Positions 9,106-16,814 are shown, numbered from the stretch's first letter. The stretch is DNA of 64,000 nucleotides from [Bacillus] enclensis (GCF_001456935.1 NZ_KQ758482.1:1158249-1222248), one strand, 5' to 3'. Notes: a model not told the origin generated them from the sequence alone. Numbers and translations: made by a program.

Positions 9106-9246
9106 ATGAGGAAATTATCGGACGAACTACTGTTGGACTCTTATTACAAAGCACGCCAATTAAAACTGAGCTCTGAATTTATCCGCCTCATCGAAATGGA
9201 AATTCACCGTCGATCACTATCACATCGCATAAAAGCAACTTCATAA
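9106..9246 (+). CDS. sda: Sda, sporulation checkpoint inhibitor of histidine kinases
   Basis: A 46-residue antikinase that binds KinA-type kinases and blocks entry into sporulation while DNA is replicating or damaged. The sequence starts [20 protein letters not shown] and forms the expected helical hairpin; the kinase-contact surface [13 protein letters not shown] is intact. The ribosome site CGGAGGTG lies 8 bases before ATG. Upstream DnaA boxes match the known DnaA control of this gene. A hairpin terminator follows. Confidence 0.93.
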   Translation: MRKLSDELLLDSYYKARQLKLSSEFIRLIEMEIHRRSLSHRIKATS

Positions 9247-9276
9247 TAAACGGCTTTACTGAGCCGGCTACAAGAA

Positions 9277-9310
9277 AACGGGACGGATTATCATATCCGT
9301 CCTTTTTCTT
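9277..9310. terminator. Terminator between sda and psd
   Basis: Stem GGACGGAT / ATCCGTCC followed by TTTTTCTT, about 35 bases after the sda stop. A smaller hairpin CGGCT/AGCCG lies just before it at about 9251-9267. The genes are convergent, so it may serve both. Confidence 0.8.
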
Positions 9311-10091
9311 ATTCAATAAAGTTACCAATCTTTTCCCCCATCTTCACTTCACGGGGGACGGATTTGCTGCCCAAAAATTGAAACTTGTCTTTTTCAAATA
9401 ATAGAATGACTGTGGATCCGAAGGTGAAATAAGCGACCTCTTCCCCCTGTCTCCATATGTCACTTTCGTTTACATACTCGACGCTGTTTACAAACATGGC
9501 ACCTACCTTGACGACGGCTACTTTGCCCTGCCTGTGCTGCAGCTCGGTGATTTCACGGTAATTTTTAGCGAGAACGGCTTTTCCGTATAGAAGCCCCGAA
9601 TCATTGACCGGATAGGAATGTCTCCCGAGTGACCATCTGTTCAGCACAGTTCCGTCAACCGGACTGTGAATGCGGTGATAATTCGAGGGGCTTAAATAAA
9701 AGACGCCGAACCGTCCCCCTATATAGGATGAAGCTTTATCGTCCGCACCTAACATCTCAAGAACAGAATAGGCCTTGCCTTTTACCATGATCTCAAGCTC
9801 ATCAGATATCGGACCGGTTTCTGCCAGGAGTCCGTCAACCGGGCTGACAGCATCATTTTCACCAAATTGGATGATCCTTGCATCCCCTTTAAGCTGTCGG
9901 ATAAAGAAATCATGAAGTGTTGGATACTCCCCGATTTCATCCTGAAGTTCGTCAGTATCGATTTTGTATGTACGTATGAACCCGGGAATAAAAGGCTTGC
10001 TCAGACGTGACTGCACGAACTTTCTCAAGACAAAAGACGACCACTTTTTATTAGTCAATTCAATACATAATCGATAGATTGATTGTTTCAC
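9309..10091 (-). CDS. psd: Psd, phosphatidylserine decarboxylase proenzyme
   Basis: A 260-residue proenzyme that converts phosphatidylserine to phosphatidylethanolamine. The self-cleavage motif, read as FGST in TFGSTVILLFEK, is near the C-terminus; the Ser becomes the pyruvoyl group. Other conserved elements are SPVDG, YLSPSNYHRIHSPVDG and VGAMFVNSV. GTG at 10091 is preferred over the in-frame ATG at 10157 because it follows AAAGGAG and matches family length (near 263). It is divergent from pssA, its substrate-producing partner. Confidence 0.92.
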   Translation of the reverse strand: MKQSIYRLCIELTNKKWSSFVLRKFVQSRLSKPFIPGFIRTYKIDTDELQDEIGEYPTLHDFFIRQLKGDARIIQFGENDAVSPVDGLLAETGPISDELEIMVKGKAYSVLEMLGADDKASSYIGGRFGVFYLSPSNYHRIHSPVDGTVLNRWSLGRHSYPVNDSGLLYGKAVLAKNYREITELQHRQGKVAVVKVGAMFVNSVEYVNESDIWRQGEEVAYFTFGSTVILLFEKDKFQFLGSKSVPREVKMGEKIGNFIE

Positions 10092-10258
10092 GATGGCTCC
10101 TTTCAGTTTACAAAACGATACGTATAGCAATTTACTAAGTATATAATAAATTATCATTATATACTATATGGTGAGGAATATTCTTTAATGGATATCATTT
10201 TCTTACATGCAAGTGCATATGGATTTTTAATAACATAATAAAAAGGGGTGACTGCCTG

Positions 10259-10798
10259 TTGCTGCTCTCCGATGTCGTTGACCAGACCGTAAGAAAACTG
10301 AAATCACAAACTGCAAATCTAGTAACATTAACCAACCTGTCCCTCGGAGGATTCAGTATCATCGCGACTATTCACCACCAACTGAATTTAAGTCTGATGC
10401 TCATTTTCATTGCTGCGTTAACCGACCGTCTTGACGGGATGACCGCAAGAAGACTGAATATCGAATCCGAGCTTGGGAAGCAGCTTGATTCGATGAGTGA
10501 CATCATTTCATTTGGCGCTGCTCCTGCATTGCTGATTTATACTGCTGTATTGAATGAATTTTCGTTTCCAGGCATGTTTTTCACGATCTTTTATATCGGA
10601 TGCGGCGCTTTCCGGCTTGCCCGTTTCAATATCACGGAAAATACCGGATATTTCACCGGACTGCCGATCACTGCTGCAGGATGCCTGTTAACACTCAGTT
10701 ATTTAGCCATACCAGTCATACCTGATGTATTGGTCTTATTCATTACGATTATTCTATCTTTGCTGATGATCAGTTCGTTTACGCTTAAAAAAGTGTAA
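10259..10798 (+). CDS. pssA: PssA, CDP-diacylglycerol-serine phosphatidyltransferase
   Basis: A 179-residue membrane enzyme making phosphatidylserine. The CDP-alcohol phosphotransferase signature is visible as DRLDGMTARRLN then GKQLDSMSD, keeping the D-x2-DG-x2-AR-x8-G-x3-D-x3-D pattern, with several hydrophobic helices after it. The start appears to be TTG at 10259, following AAGGGGTGAC; the N-terminal 20 residues are uncertain. Separated by a divergent promoter region from psd, which uses its product. Confidence 0.88.
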   Translation: MLLSDVVDQTVRKLKSQTANLVTLTNLSLGGFSIIATIHHQLNLSLMLIFIAALTDRLDGMTARRLNIESELGKQLDSMSDIISFGAAPALLIYTAVLNEFSFPGMFFTIFYIGCGAFRLARFNITENTGYFTGLPITAAGCLLTLSYLAIPVIPDVLVLFITIILSLLMISSFTLKKV

Positions 10799-10801
10799 AA
10801 A

Positions 10802-10827
10802 AAGGCCCAGCGAATCGCGGGGCCTTC
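10802..10827. terminator. Terminator after pssA
   Basis: Stem AAGGCCC / GGGCCTT followed by CTTTATTG, immediately after the pssA stop; it also lies just past the end of the convergent small membrane gene. Confidence 0.8.
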
Positions 10828-10845
10828 TTTATTGTTTAGATTCTA

Positions 10846-10983
10846 CTAACATTGTGTGTAGTACCACCAGCCGCCAAAGAGGAAGAGCAGTACGAGCAGG
10901 ATGACTGCGAGTGCCAGGAAGAACCCCCCACCGCCGTAATACGGAGGGCAATAATAAGGATAACCGGGATAACCATATGGCAT
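10846..10983 (-). CDS. Tiny Tyr/Gly-rich membrane peptide, YjcZ-like
   Basis: A 45-residue peptide too short for ordinary gene callers. It begins MPYGYPGYPYYCPPYYGGGG and continues into one hydrophobic helix (about residues 21-38) ending WWYYTQC. The ribosome site GTAAGGAGGT is textbook, 7 bases before ATG. The Tyr/Gly-rich head plus single helix resembles the YjcZ family of sporulation membrane peptides, but assignment is by character, not alignment. A sigma-K-like promoter lies upstream and sigK itself is divergent next door. Confidence 0.72.
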   Translation of the reverse strand: MPYGYPGYPYYCPPYYGGGGFFLALAVILLVLLFLFGGWWYYTQC

Positions 10984-11013
10984 GAGATTACCTCCTTACA
11001 TACTTACTGTGAT

Positions 11014-11041
11014 TATTATATGAGTCCAAGACCACTCCGGT
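11014..11041 (-). promoter_or_regulatory. Candidate sigma-K promoter of the 45-aa membrane peptide
   Basis: On the minus strand, ACC at 11041-11039, then 16 bases, then CATATAATA at 11022-11014. This fits the mother-cell sigma-K pattern AC-N16-CATAnnnTA. It lies about 31 bases before the start codon of the small gene. Confidence 0.5.
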
Positions 11042-11154
11042 ATGGGCAAATACCCTCATAATTTGGCCGACAGCCTGTATACTTTTCAGGGACGTGCAAG
11101 GTGGCGCTTTCTGTTTCATATGCTTCTATATAAGTCCTTCATGGAGGTGTAAAT

Positions 11155-11868
11155 ATGTCTGGCGTTCTAACAGCACTGGGGTATTTTTTCAAGGAACTGA
11201 TATTTCTCGTTTCTTATGTAAAAAACAATGCATTTCCTCAGCCCTTATCTTCAGCGGATGAAAAGAAGTATTTGCGCAAGATGGCTGAAGGAGATGACCA
11301 CGCACGAAACATGCTGATCGAGCATAATTTACGTTTGGTCGCACATATCGTCAAAAAATTCGAAAATACAGGCGAAGACCCAGAAGATTTAATTTCCATT
11401 GGGACCATTGGTTTGATTAAGGCAATCGAAAGTTACTCTGAAGGGAAAGGTACTAAGCTCGCAACCTATGCAGCGAGGTGTATCGAAAATGAAATCCTCA
11501 TGCATCTTCGGGCGCTTAAGAAAACAAAAAAAGACGTTTCCTTGCATGATCCGATAGGACAGGATAAAGAAGGAAACGAAATAAGCCTGATCGATATTTT
11601 AAAATCAGAGACAGATGATGTGATTGATACCATTCAATTAAGCATGGAACTTGAGAAAGTGCGTAAATATATCTGTGTGCTGGATGAACGGGAGAAGGAA
11701 GTCATCGTCGGCCGCTTCGGTTTGGACTTGAAAGAAGAAAAGACCCAAAGGGAAATTGCAAAGGAATTGGGCATTTCGAGAAGCTATGTTTCACGGATTG
11801 AGAAGCGTGCACTAATGAAGATGTTCCACGAATTTTACAGGGAAGAGAAAGAAAAGAGGGGAAAATGA
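11155..11868 (+). CDS. sigK: Pro-sigma-K, mother-cell sporulation sigma factor (uninterrupted)
   Basis: A 237-residue pro-sigma factor driving late mother-cell transcription (coat and cortex maturation). The N-terminal pro-sequence (about 20 residues, hydrophobic, ending before [12 protein letters not shown]) is the SpoIVFB cleavage region. Region 2 ([43 protein letters not shown]) and region 4 ([24 protein letters not shown]) are intact in a single frame. In B. subtilis this gene is split by the skin prophage until sporulation; here it is continuous. Ribosome site ATGGAGGTG. Confidence 0.96.
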   Translation: MSGVLTALGYFFKELIFLVSYVKNNAFPQPLSSADEKKYLRKMAEGDDHARNMLIEHNLRLVAHIVKKFENTGEDPEDLISIGTIGLIKAIESYSEGKGTKLATYAARCIENEILMHLRALKKTKKDVSLHDPIGQDKEGNEISLIDILKSETDDVIDTIQLSMELEKVRKYICVLDEREKEVIVGRFGLDLKEEKTQREIAKELGISRSYVSRIEKRALMKMFHEFYREEKEKRGK

Positions 11869-11899
11869 AAAATCGCACGGAGGTATCCGTGCGATTTTT
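11868..11899 (+). terminator. Terminator after sigK
   Basis: AAAAATCGCACGGA, short loop, TCCGTGCGATTTTT: a perfect stem with T-run overlapping the sigK stop region. Confidence 0.9.
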
Positions 11900-11983
11900 C
11901 TATTCAGATTTTCAGATTTACCGACTGATCTACTTATGGACCAGCCGGAATTCCATTTAATTTTGTTTATGGCTTAATGTTCA

Positions 11984-12118
11984 CTAGCAGCATGGATTAT
12001 TTTCTGTTGGACAGCAGCTTTCTTCGTTGTGGTCAGTTTCCACTTCTTTGATTTCTATGCTGCAGCAGTGCTTGGATTCTTTACCTTTTTTCCCCAAAAA
12101 GATTTTCACAAAATTCAT
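11984..12118 (-). CDS. Cys-pair micro-protein beside ArsR/permease
   Basis: A 44-residue ORF missed by length filters. It starts MNFVKIFLGKKGKESKHCC and has three vicinal Cys pairs (residues 18-19, 35-36 and 43-44), six Cys in 44 residues, plus several Glu/Asp/His. The ribosome site AAAGGAG lies upstream of ATG at 12118 with somewhat long spacing. Two copies of an ArsR-type palindrome lie in its promoter region (12147-12189). I infer a metal- or metalloid-binding peptide working with the divergent regulator and permease; no function is known to me. Confidence 0.65.
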   Translation of the reverse strand: MNFVKIFLGKKGKESKHCCSIEIKEVETDHNEESCCPTENNPCC

Positions 12119-12146
12119 TTTCACCCAACTCCTTTATTCGATTTAA

Positions 12147-12367
12147 ATCAAATATTTTTGATTTATTGTTTATATCAAATTTATTTGATTTATAACAATA
12201 GTATATTAGCGATTTTTTAAATGCAACTATTAAATCAAAAAAAATTGTTTTAGTCACTTTTGTAATTCGTCCAACATAAAGTAATGTGAATACATCAAAA
12301 AATATTGATTAATTCCTTGACACATGAAAATATTGGATATAAGATGAGGATATCAAGAAGAATTGAT
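12147..12367. promoter_or_regulatory. Four ATCAA-N6-TTGAT palindromes in the divergent promoter region
   Basis: Four 16-bp palindromes of the form ATCAA-N6-TTGAT: 12147-12162, 12174-12189, 12294-12309 and 12352-12367. The first pair precedes the Cys-pair peptide, the second pair precedes the ArsR gene; the last ends 19 bases before its ATG. Spacing and symmetry suit a winged-helix ArsR repressor. The palindrome recurs three more times before the permease. Confidence 0.7.
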
Positions 12368-12386
12368 TAGAAATGAGGTTCCAGCA

Positions 12387-12710
12387 ATGAAGAAGGAAAT
12401 ACCATTACAAGACATATCCAAACTAAAGATGTTTGAAACGTACGAAGCAAAATTTAAAGCGATCGCGGATCAAAAAAGACTTCAGATCATGAACATCTTG
12501 ACCGAAAAAGGAGAAATGTGTGTTTGTGACCTGGCTCCGCTTATGGACATGGCCCAGTCGAAACTTTCCTATCATCTTAAAATTCTACTCGATGCAAATA
12601 TCCTCACCAAAGAAACCAGAGGTACATGGAGTTACTACTCTTTGAACCAAAGCGAGATTAATCATCTCTTATCCGCTGAGCTATGTTGTCTGTTCAGGCC
12701 GACATGCTAA
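12387..12710 (+). CDS. ArsR-family metal(loid)-responsive repressor
   Basis: A 107-residue winged-helix repressor. The segment EMCVCDLAPLMDMAQSKLSYHLKIL holds the classic alpha-3 ligand motif CVCD and the recognition helix; a second Cys group closes the protein (CCLFRPTC), suggesting an additional C-terminal metal or arsenite site. The true start is ATG at 12387 after GAGG; an in-frame TTG at 12363 lies inside an operator copy. It sits between palindrome sets and is followed by a permease, so it probably represses both and itself. Confidence 0.87.
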   Translation: MKKEIPLQDISKLKMFETYEAKFKAIADQKRLQIMNILTEKGEMCVCDLAPLMDMAQSKLSYHLKILLDANILTKETRGTWSYYSLNQSEINHLLSAELCCLFRPTC

Positions 12711-12724
12711 TTTTTCTGATTTAT

Positions 12725-12781
12725 ATCAATTTTTTCTGATTTATATCAATTTTTTTGATTAATACATCAACTTATTTTGAT
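12725..12781. promoter_or_regulatory. Three further palindromes upstream of the permease
   Basis: Copies at 12725-12740 (ATCAA with right arm CTGAT), 12745-12759 (15 bp) and 12766-12781, the last two having exact ATCAA/TTGAT arms. The first two lie within a direct repeat of TTTTTCTGATTTATATCAAT starting at 12711 and 12731. They lie 28 to 84 bases before the permease ATG, suggesting that the permease has its own repressed promoter. Confidence 0.65.
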
Positions 12782-12808
12782 TAATTTAATTGAAAGGGGA
12801 AAATTAAG

Positions 12809-13675
12809 ATGTGGGGAGAAACACTAAGAAGCTTTTTTGAGATTGCGCTTGAATTAACGGTTTTGTTTGTATTCATTTCATTTGCCATCAGTGCATTGCA
12901 AGGATTCATCCCTTATGAAAAAATCGAGAAGCTGATATCTGGCAGGAATAAAGCATGGGGCGCAGCTGCTGCCATCGTCTTTGCTTTCATTACTCCATTT
13001 TGCTCCTGTTCCACCATTCCTGTGGTTGTGAATATGCTGAAAAAGAAAATGCCTTTTGGAATTGTCATGATCTTTTTATTCGCTTCCCCCGTATTGGATC
13101 CAACCATCCTCACCATCATGGGAGTGGTTCTCGGATGGAAAGTGACACTGATTTATACAGTGGTCACTGTCTTCCTCTCTATCACCGTTGGAATTATTTT
13201 AGAAGCATTAGGATTTGAGAAATACGTCAAAAATGTCATGATGTCAGGCTACAGTGAGGAGGAAAAGAAATTTTCCTTGAAGGGAGCAATGAAAGAAACC
13301 CTTCAATTAATGAGAAGTGTATATCCTTATCTTATCCTCGGGGCTGCAGTAGGTGCACTCATCCATGGCCTGGTCCCTACAGAATGGATATCTGGTTTCT
13401 TTGGAAGAGATCATTGGTGGTTGATCCCGATCGCAGCCATTATCGGAGTTCCATTGTATATACGGCTATCCAGCATGATTCCCATATCACAGATTTTGAT
13501 CTTGAAAGGAATGGCCCTGGGGCCGGTGATGGCAATGATGATCAGTTCAGCAGGAGCAAGCCTTCCTGAAGTGGTCCTGCTCAAATCCATATTTAAGAAG
13601 GAGCTGGTTTTCATCTTTGTGCTATCGGTAATCTCGATGTCAACCGTCTCCGGATTCATCTTTTATTTAGTCTAA
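12809..13675 (+). CDS. YraQ/UPF0718-type permease, ArsP-like
   Basis: A 288-residue membrane permease with about eight hydrophobic helices in two repeats and the conserved FCSCSTIPVV motif in the first half. The family includes ArsP, which exports trivalent organoarsenicals, and other metal-linked exporters. Its promoter carries three copies of the palindrome shared with the neighbouring ArsR gene. Ribosome site GAAAGGGGA. The substrate is inferred from context: arsenic or a similar soft metalloid. Confidence 0.83.
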   Translation: MWGETLRSFFEIALELTVLFVFISFAISALQGFIPYEKIEKLISGRNKAWGAAAAIVFAFITPFCSCSTIPVVVNMLKKKMPFGIVMIFLFASPVLDPTILTIMGVVLGWKVTLIYTVVTVFLSITVGIILEALGFEKYVKNVMMSGYSEEEKKFSLKGAMKETLQLMRSVYPYLILGAAVGALIHGLVPTEWISGFFGRDHWWLIPIAAIIGVPLYIRLSSMIPISQILILKGMALGPVMAMMISSAGASLPEVVLLKSIFKKELVFIFVLSVISMSTVSGFIFYLV

Positions 13676-13683
13676 TGAACAGT

Positions 13684-13717
13684 AAAGGCAGCTGCGCAAA
13701 AAAGCAGCTGCCTTTTA
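13684..13717. terminator. Terminator between permease and arsC
   Basis: Stem AAAGGCAGCTGC / GCAGCTGCCTTTT around a CGCAAAAAA loop between convergent genes. Confidence 0.9.
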
Positions 13718-13761
13718 ATTTATTTAGATTATTGTTTCGCAGTGTTGATAACGCAAGGCTT

Positions 13762-14181
13762 TTATACGCCCGTTTCAGCAAAACGGCTGATTCTTTCACC
13801 GATTTCATCACGTACACGCTGGAAGAATGCCCATTTCTCTTCTTCGGTTCCTTCTGCTTTCGCCGGATCATCAAATCCCCAGTGTTCCCTTTTAACATGC
13901 GGCGGTGTCATTGGACACTTGTCTGCTGCGTCCCCGCATAGAGTAACAACTAAATCTGCATTATTTAAAATTTCCGGGTCGATGATATCGGATGTTTGAT
14001 CTGTGATATCGATATCCGCCTCTTTCATCGCCTTTACTGCGTTAGGATTCAAGCCGTGCGCCTCGATGCCGGCACTGTATACGTTCCACTCTTCACCTAA
14101 ATGCTTTTTTGCCCAGCCTTCAGCCATTTGGCTTCTGCATGAATTGCCTGTACATAGGAAATAGATGGTTTTCTTTGACAT
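13762..14181 (-). CDS. arsC: ArsC, thioredoxin-coupled arsenate reductase
   Basis: A 139-residue reductase of the low-molecular-weight tyrosine phosphatase fold, turning arsenate into arsenite for export. The P-loop CTGNSCRS holds catalytic Cys10 and Cys15, and the relay cysteines Cys82 and Cys89 lie in [10 protein letters not shown], matching the thioredoxin-dependent B. subtilis/pI258 class. Last gene of arsR-arsB-arsC, 24 bases after arsB. Confidence 0.96.
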   Translation of the reverse strand: MSKKTIYFLCTGNSCRSQMAEGWAKKHLGEEWNVYSAGIEAHGLNPNAVKAMKEADIDITDQTSDIIDPEILNNADLVVTLCGDAADKCPMTPPHVKREHWGFDDPAKAEGTEEEKWAFFQRVRDEIGERISRFAETGV

Positions 14182-14205
14182 GTTGAATCTCTCCTTCGAT
14201 ATTTA

Positions 14206-15495
14206 TTAGATGATTAATAACCATATATAAAGCCCGACCAATGTAATGAACAGGGTTGGGATGGTCAAGATGATTCCGGTTTTAAAATACGTCCCCCAGG
14301 AGATCTTTACTCCTTTTAATGAAAGAACGTGGAGCCATAATAATGTAGCGAGTGAACCGATTGGCGTTATCTTCGGTCCGAGATCGGATCCGATGACATT
14401 CGCATAGATGAGCGCTTCGCGGACAACCCCGGCAGTATCGGTATCCGCAATTGCAAGGGCATCAATCATGACGGTCGGCATATTGTTCATAACGGACGAA
14501 AGAATTGCCGCGATGAACCCCATTCCGACTGTAGCACCGAATAAACCTTGGTCAGCCGTCATCTGGATGACATCCGCCAGCACATTGGTAAGCCCTACAT
14601 TACGAAGCCCATACACGACGACGTACATTCCAATCGAGAAGAACACGATAGCCCACGGAGCCCCTTTAATGACGGTTTTCGTATTGACAGCAGCACTCCT
14701 TCTCGCCATTGCCAAGAAGAAAATAGCGACAATCCCTGCAATGATGGACACCGGAAGACCGATGAATTCACTTGCAAAGTAGCCAATCAATAAAACGCCC
14801 AGAACAACCCAGGAAAGGCGGAACATTTTCTTGTCACGGATCGCTTCAACCGGTTTTTTCAGCTGGGAAACATCGTAGTTTTTTGGAATGCTTTTTCGGA
14901 AAAATAGATAAAGAACCAGGATACTTGCCCCTAAGGAAAAGAAGTTCGGAACAATCATCCGGGAAGCAAACTCTACAAAACCGATGCCGAAAAAGTCAGC
15001 GGAAACGATGTTCACCAGATTACTGACGACCAGCGGAAGGGATGTCGTATCAGCAATGAAGCCGCTGGCAATGATGAACGGAAATACGAGTTTCTCACTG
15101 AAGTTCAGGTTACGTACCATGGCTAATACGATTGGTGTCAGGATAAGAGCTGCTCCATCGTTTGCAAAGAGAGCTGCCACAACCGCTCCCAACAGTGAAA
15201 CGTAGACGAACATTCGCACGCCGTTCCCTTTCGCTGCCTTTGCCATATGCAGGGCAGCCCATTCAAAAAATCCAATTTCATCAAGTATGAGTGAAATGAT
15301 AATGATTGCAATAAATGCCAGTGTCGCATTCCAAACGATTGATGTGACGTCCACCACATCATTGAAATCGACGACCCCTGCAATCAGCGCCAATACGGCT
15401 CCGCCGCAAGCGGACCATCCGATGGAAAGCCCTTTTGGCTGCCAGATGACGAGGACGAGGGTGATGAGAGAAATCACTGATGCTAAAATGATCAT
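14206..15495 (-). CDS. arsB: ArsB, arsenite efflux transporter
   Basis: A 429-residue polytopic membrane protein of the ArsB/ion-transporter superfamily with about twelve hydrophobic segments; typical motifs are [15 protein letters not shown] and [13 protein letters not shown], and [16 protein letters not shown] near the C-terminus. It exports arsenite and antimonite. This is the ArsB type; the ars operon in the B. subtilis skin element instead uses an Acr3-type exporter, so the operon is not a simple copy of that one. It starts 19 bases after arsR. Confidence 0.93.
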   Translation of the reverse strand: MIILASVISLITLVLVIWQPKGLSIGWSACGGAVLALIAGVVDFNDVVDVTSIVWNATLAFIAIIIISLILDEIGFFEWAALHMAKAAKGNGVRMFVYVSLLGAVVAALFANDGAALILTPIVLAMVRNLNFSEKLVFPFIIASGFIADTTSLPLVVSNLVNIVSADFFGIGFVEFASRMIVPNFFSLGASILVLYLFFRKSIPKNYDVSQLKKPVEAIRDKKMFRLSWVVLGVLLIGYFASEFIGLPVSIIAGIVAIFFLAMARRSAAVNTKTVIKGAPWAIVFFSIGMYVVVYGLRNVGLTNVLADVIQMTADQGLFGATVGMGFIAAILSSVMNNMPTVMIDALAIADTDTAGVVREALIYANVIGSDLGPKITPIGSLATLLWLHVLSLKGVKISWGTYFKTGIILTIPTLFITLVGLYIWLLII

Positions 15496-15514
15496 AATTG
15501 TATTTTACCTCCTA

Positions 15515-15859
15515 TTATTCACAAGAAATGCGTAAGCCCTGCTCTTCCAATTCCTTCAATTTGAAGTCTTGGTTTGGAAGGTGATTGAGAAGGCTTTGGA
15601 TCAAGGGGAAGAATTCGCTCTCCCGATTCAGGGAGTAGATAATCCACTGACCCCTGCGTTTTTCTTTTACAATCCCCACGTCCTTTAGTTTCCGTACGTG
15701 TTGACTTATGGCAGGTTGACTGGCCTTAAATATCTCCACGAATTCACATACGCAGCAGTCATTGGTATCGAGTATCTTCACCATCGTCAATCGGGTTTTA
15801 TCTCCTAATAATTTTAGTACTCCTGCGGTTTTATCGATTTCAACAGAGGATTCTTTCAT
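15515..15859 (-). CDS. arsR: ArsR, repressor of the arsRBC operon
   Basis: A 114-residue winged-helix repressor. The metalloid-binding CCVCEF motif opens alpha-3 and the recognition helix SQPAISQHVRKLKD follows. The sequence differs clearly from the other ArsR protein at 12387, and its promoter carries a different palindrome, so the two should not cross-regulate by simple duplication. First gene of arsR-arsB-arsC. Confidence 0.93.
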   Translation of the reverse strand: MKESSVEIDKTAGVLKLLGDKTRLTMVKILDTNDCCVCEFVEIFKASQPAISQHVRKLKDVGIVKEKRRGQWIIYSLNRESEFFPLIQSLLNHLPNQDFKLKELEEQGLRISCE

Positions 15860-15890
15860 CAGCTTACCTCCAGACTATCTTAAGTATCAG

Positions 15891-15916
15891 TATATTATTA
15901 TATGCTTATATAATAT
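15891..15916. promoter_or_regulatory. Candidate ArsR operator upstream of arsRBC
   Basis: An AT-only imperfect palindrome, ATATTATTATA with TATATAATAT around a GC centre, about 32 bases before the arsR start. It is the usual place and style for an ArsR/SmtB operator, and it also faces the divergent acetyltransferase gene. Confidence 0.5.
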
Positions 15917-15981
15917 TTCACTTATATATGGATTACAAGTATTTTTTAGTTGAATTTTCATTTTAAATTTTAGTAAAATTT

Positions 15982-16515
15982 ATGAAAACTTCTAATAGAG
16001 AGTGTGGATATCTATTGAAAAGATTATTCATTGAGGAAATGAAACCTGAAGACTGGGCAGTCGTAAGAGAGATTTATTTAGAAGGTATAGCTACTGGGAA
16101 TGCAACATTTCAAAAAGAAGCCCCCTCTTGGGAACAATGGCACAAGGGTCACGCCAATGAGGGCAGGATTGTGGCACGTACAGCCGATTGTTTACTGGGC
16201 TGGGCTGCATTGAGCCCGGTTTCCAGCAGATGTGTTTATAACGGGGTGGCTGAAGTAAGTGTCTATGTTTCGACTCAACATCAGGGTAAAGGAACAGGCA
16301 GCCTCCTACTTGATGCTCTGATAAAAGTCAGTGAATCTAATGGGTATTGGACCCTGCAAGCTGGAATATTCCCTGAAAATGTATCAAGTATCAAATTGCA
16401 TGAAAAGCATGGATTCCGCGTTGTAGGCCGACGTGAAAAAATTGGTAAGATGGGCGGTATTTGGAGGGATACTCTTTTGTTAGAAAGGAGAAGCAAAACG
16501 GTAGGTGTCAGTTAG
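15982..16515 (+). CDS. GNAT acetyltransferase, phosphinothricin/ArsN type
   Basis: A 177-residue GNAT acetyltransferase of the phosphinothricin N-acetyltransferase group: GIATGNATFQ near the N-terminus, then VYVSTQHQGKGTGSLLLDAL (acetyl-CoA loop) and GIFPENVSSIKLHEKHGFR. ArsN1 enzymes in ars operons belong to this group and acetylate the arsenic antibiotic arsinothricin. It is divergent from arsR across a shared promoter. The start is uncertain: ATG at 15982, or TTG near 16015 giving MKRLFIEEMKPEDW. Confidence 0.82.
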   Translation: MKTSNRECGYLLKRLFIEEMKPEDWAVVREIYLEGIATGNATFQKEAPSWEQWHKGHANEGRIVARTADCLLGWAALSPVSSRCVYNGVAEVSVYVSTQHQGKGTGSLLLDALIKVSESNGYWTLQAGIFPENVSSIKLHEKHGFRVVGRREKIGKMGGIWRDTLLLERRSKTVGVS

Positions 16516-16524
16516 CTATGAGTT

Positions 16525-16557
16525 TAAAAAAGCGATCCGTGTAAGAATCGCTTTTTT
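16525..16557. terminator. Terminator after the acetyltransferase
   Basis: Stem AAAAAAGCGAT / ATCGCTTTTTT with loop CCGTGTAAGA; convergent with the micro-ORF that follows. Confidence 0.88.
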
Positions 16558-16580
16558 AACTATCTATTCAATGCTGTCAT

Positions 16581-16658
16581 CTAATCTACGCTTACCTCAG
16601 CAGCAATGATCATCCCGATCACAGACGTCAAGACAAGACCCATTATCATGGAAAACAT
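16581..16658 (-). CDS. 25-aa hydrophobic micro-peptide
   Basis: Frame from ATG at 16658 to TAG at 16581, read as MFSMIMGLVLTSVIGMIIAA then EVSVD. A single hydrophobic helix with a short acidic tail, preceded by AAAAAAGGAGTGA, a strong ribosome site 6 bases before ATG. No family assignment. It resembles other short membrane peptides, including type I toxin-like ones, but nothing antisense was found to support that. Confidence 0.5.
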   Translation of the reverse strand: MFSMIMGLVLTSVIGMIIAAEVSVD

Positions 16659-16814
16659 TATAATCACTCCTTTTTTGAGTCAGGAATCAACGTTCCTTCT
16701 TACTATTAATGTATCACTTTCAACCACCGATTCACCGGTCAAACGTGAACAACTTTTAACTAATGCATGACAGAATTGTGACCGGCTCCAGTCGCCTTGA
16801 AGGAGTTGCGATGC

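Noticed and set aside
10852..11061. 69-codon plus-strand frame
   Set aside because: Antisense to the 45-residue membrane peptide, whose own ribosome site, composition and promoter are convincing; the plus-strand frame has none of these.
12029..12220. 63-codon plus-strand frame
   Set aside because: Antisense shadow of the Cys-pair peptide, running into the operator palindromes.
16581..16658. Type I toxin-antitoxin pair for the 25-residue hydrophobic peptide
   Set aside because: No antisense promoter or complementary RNA could be identified; only the peptide itself has support.
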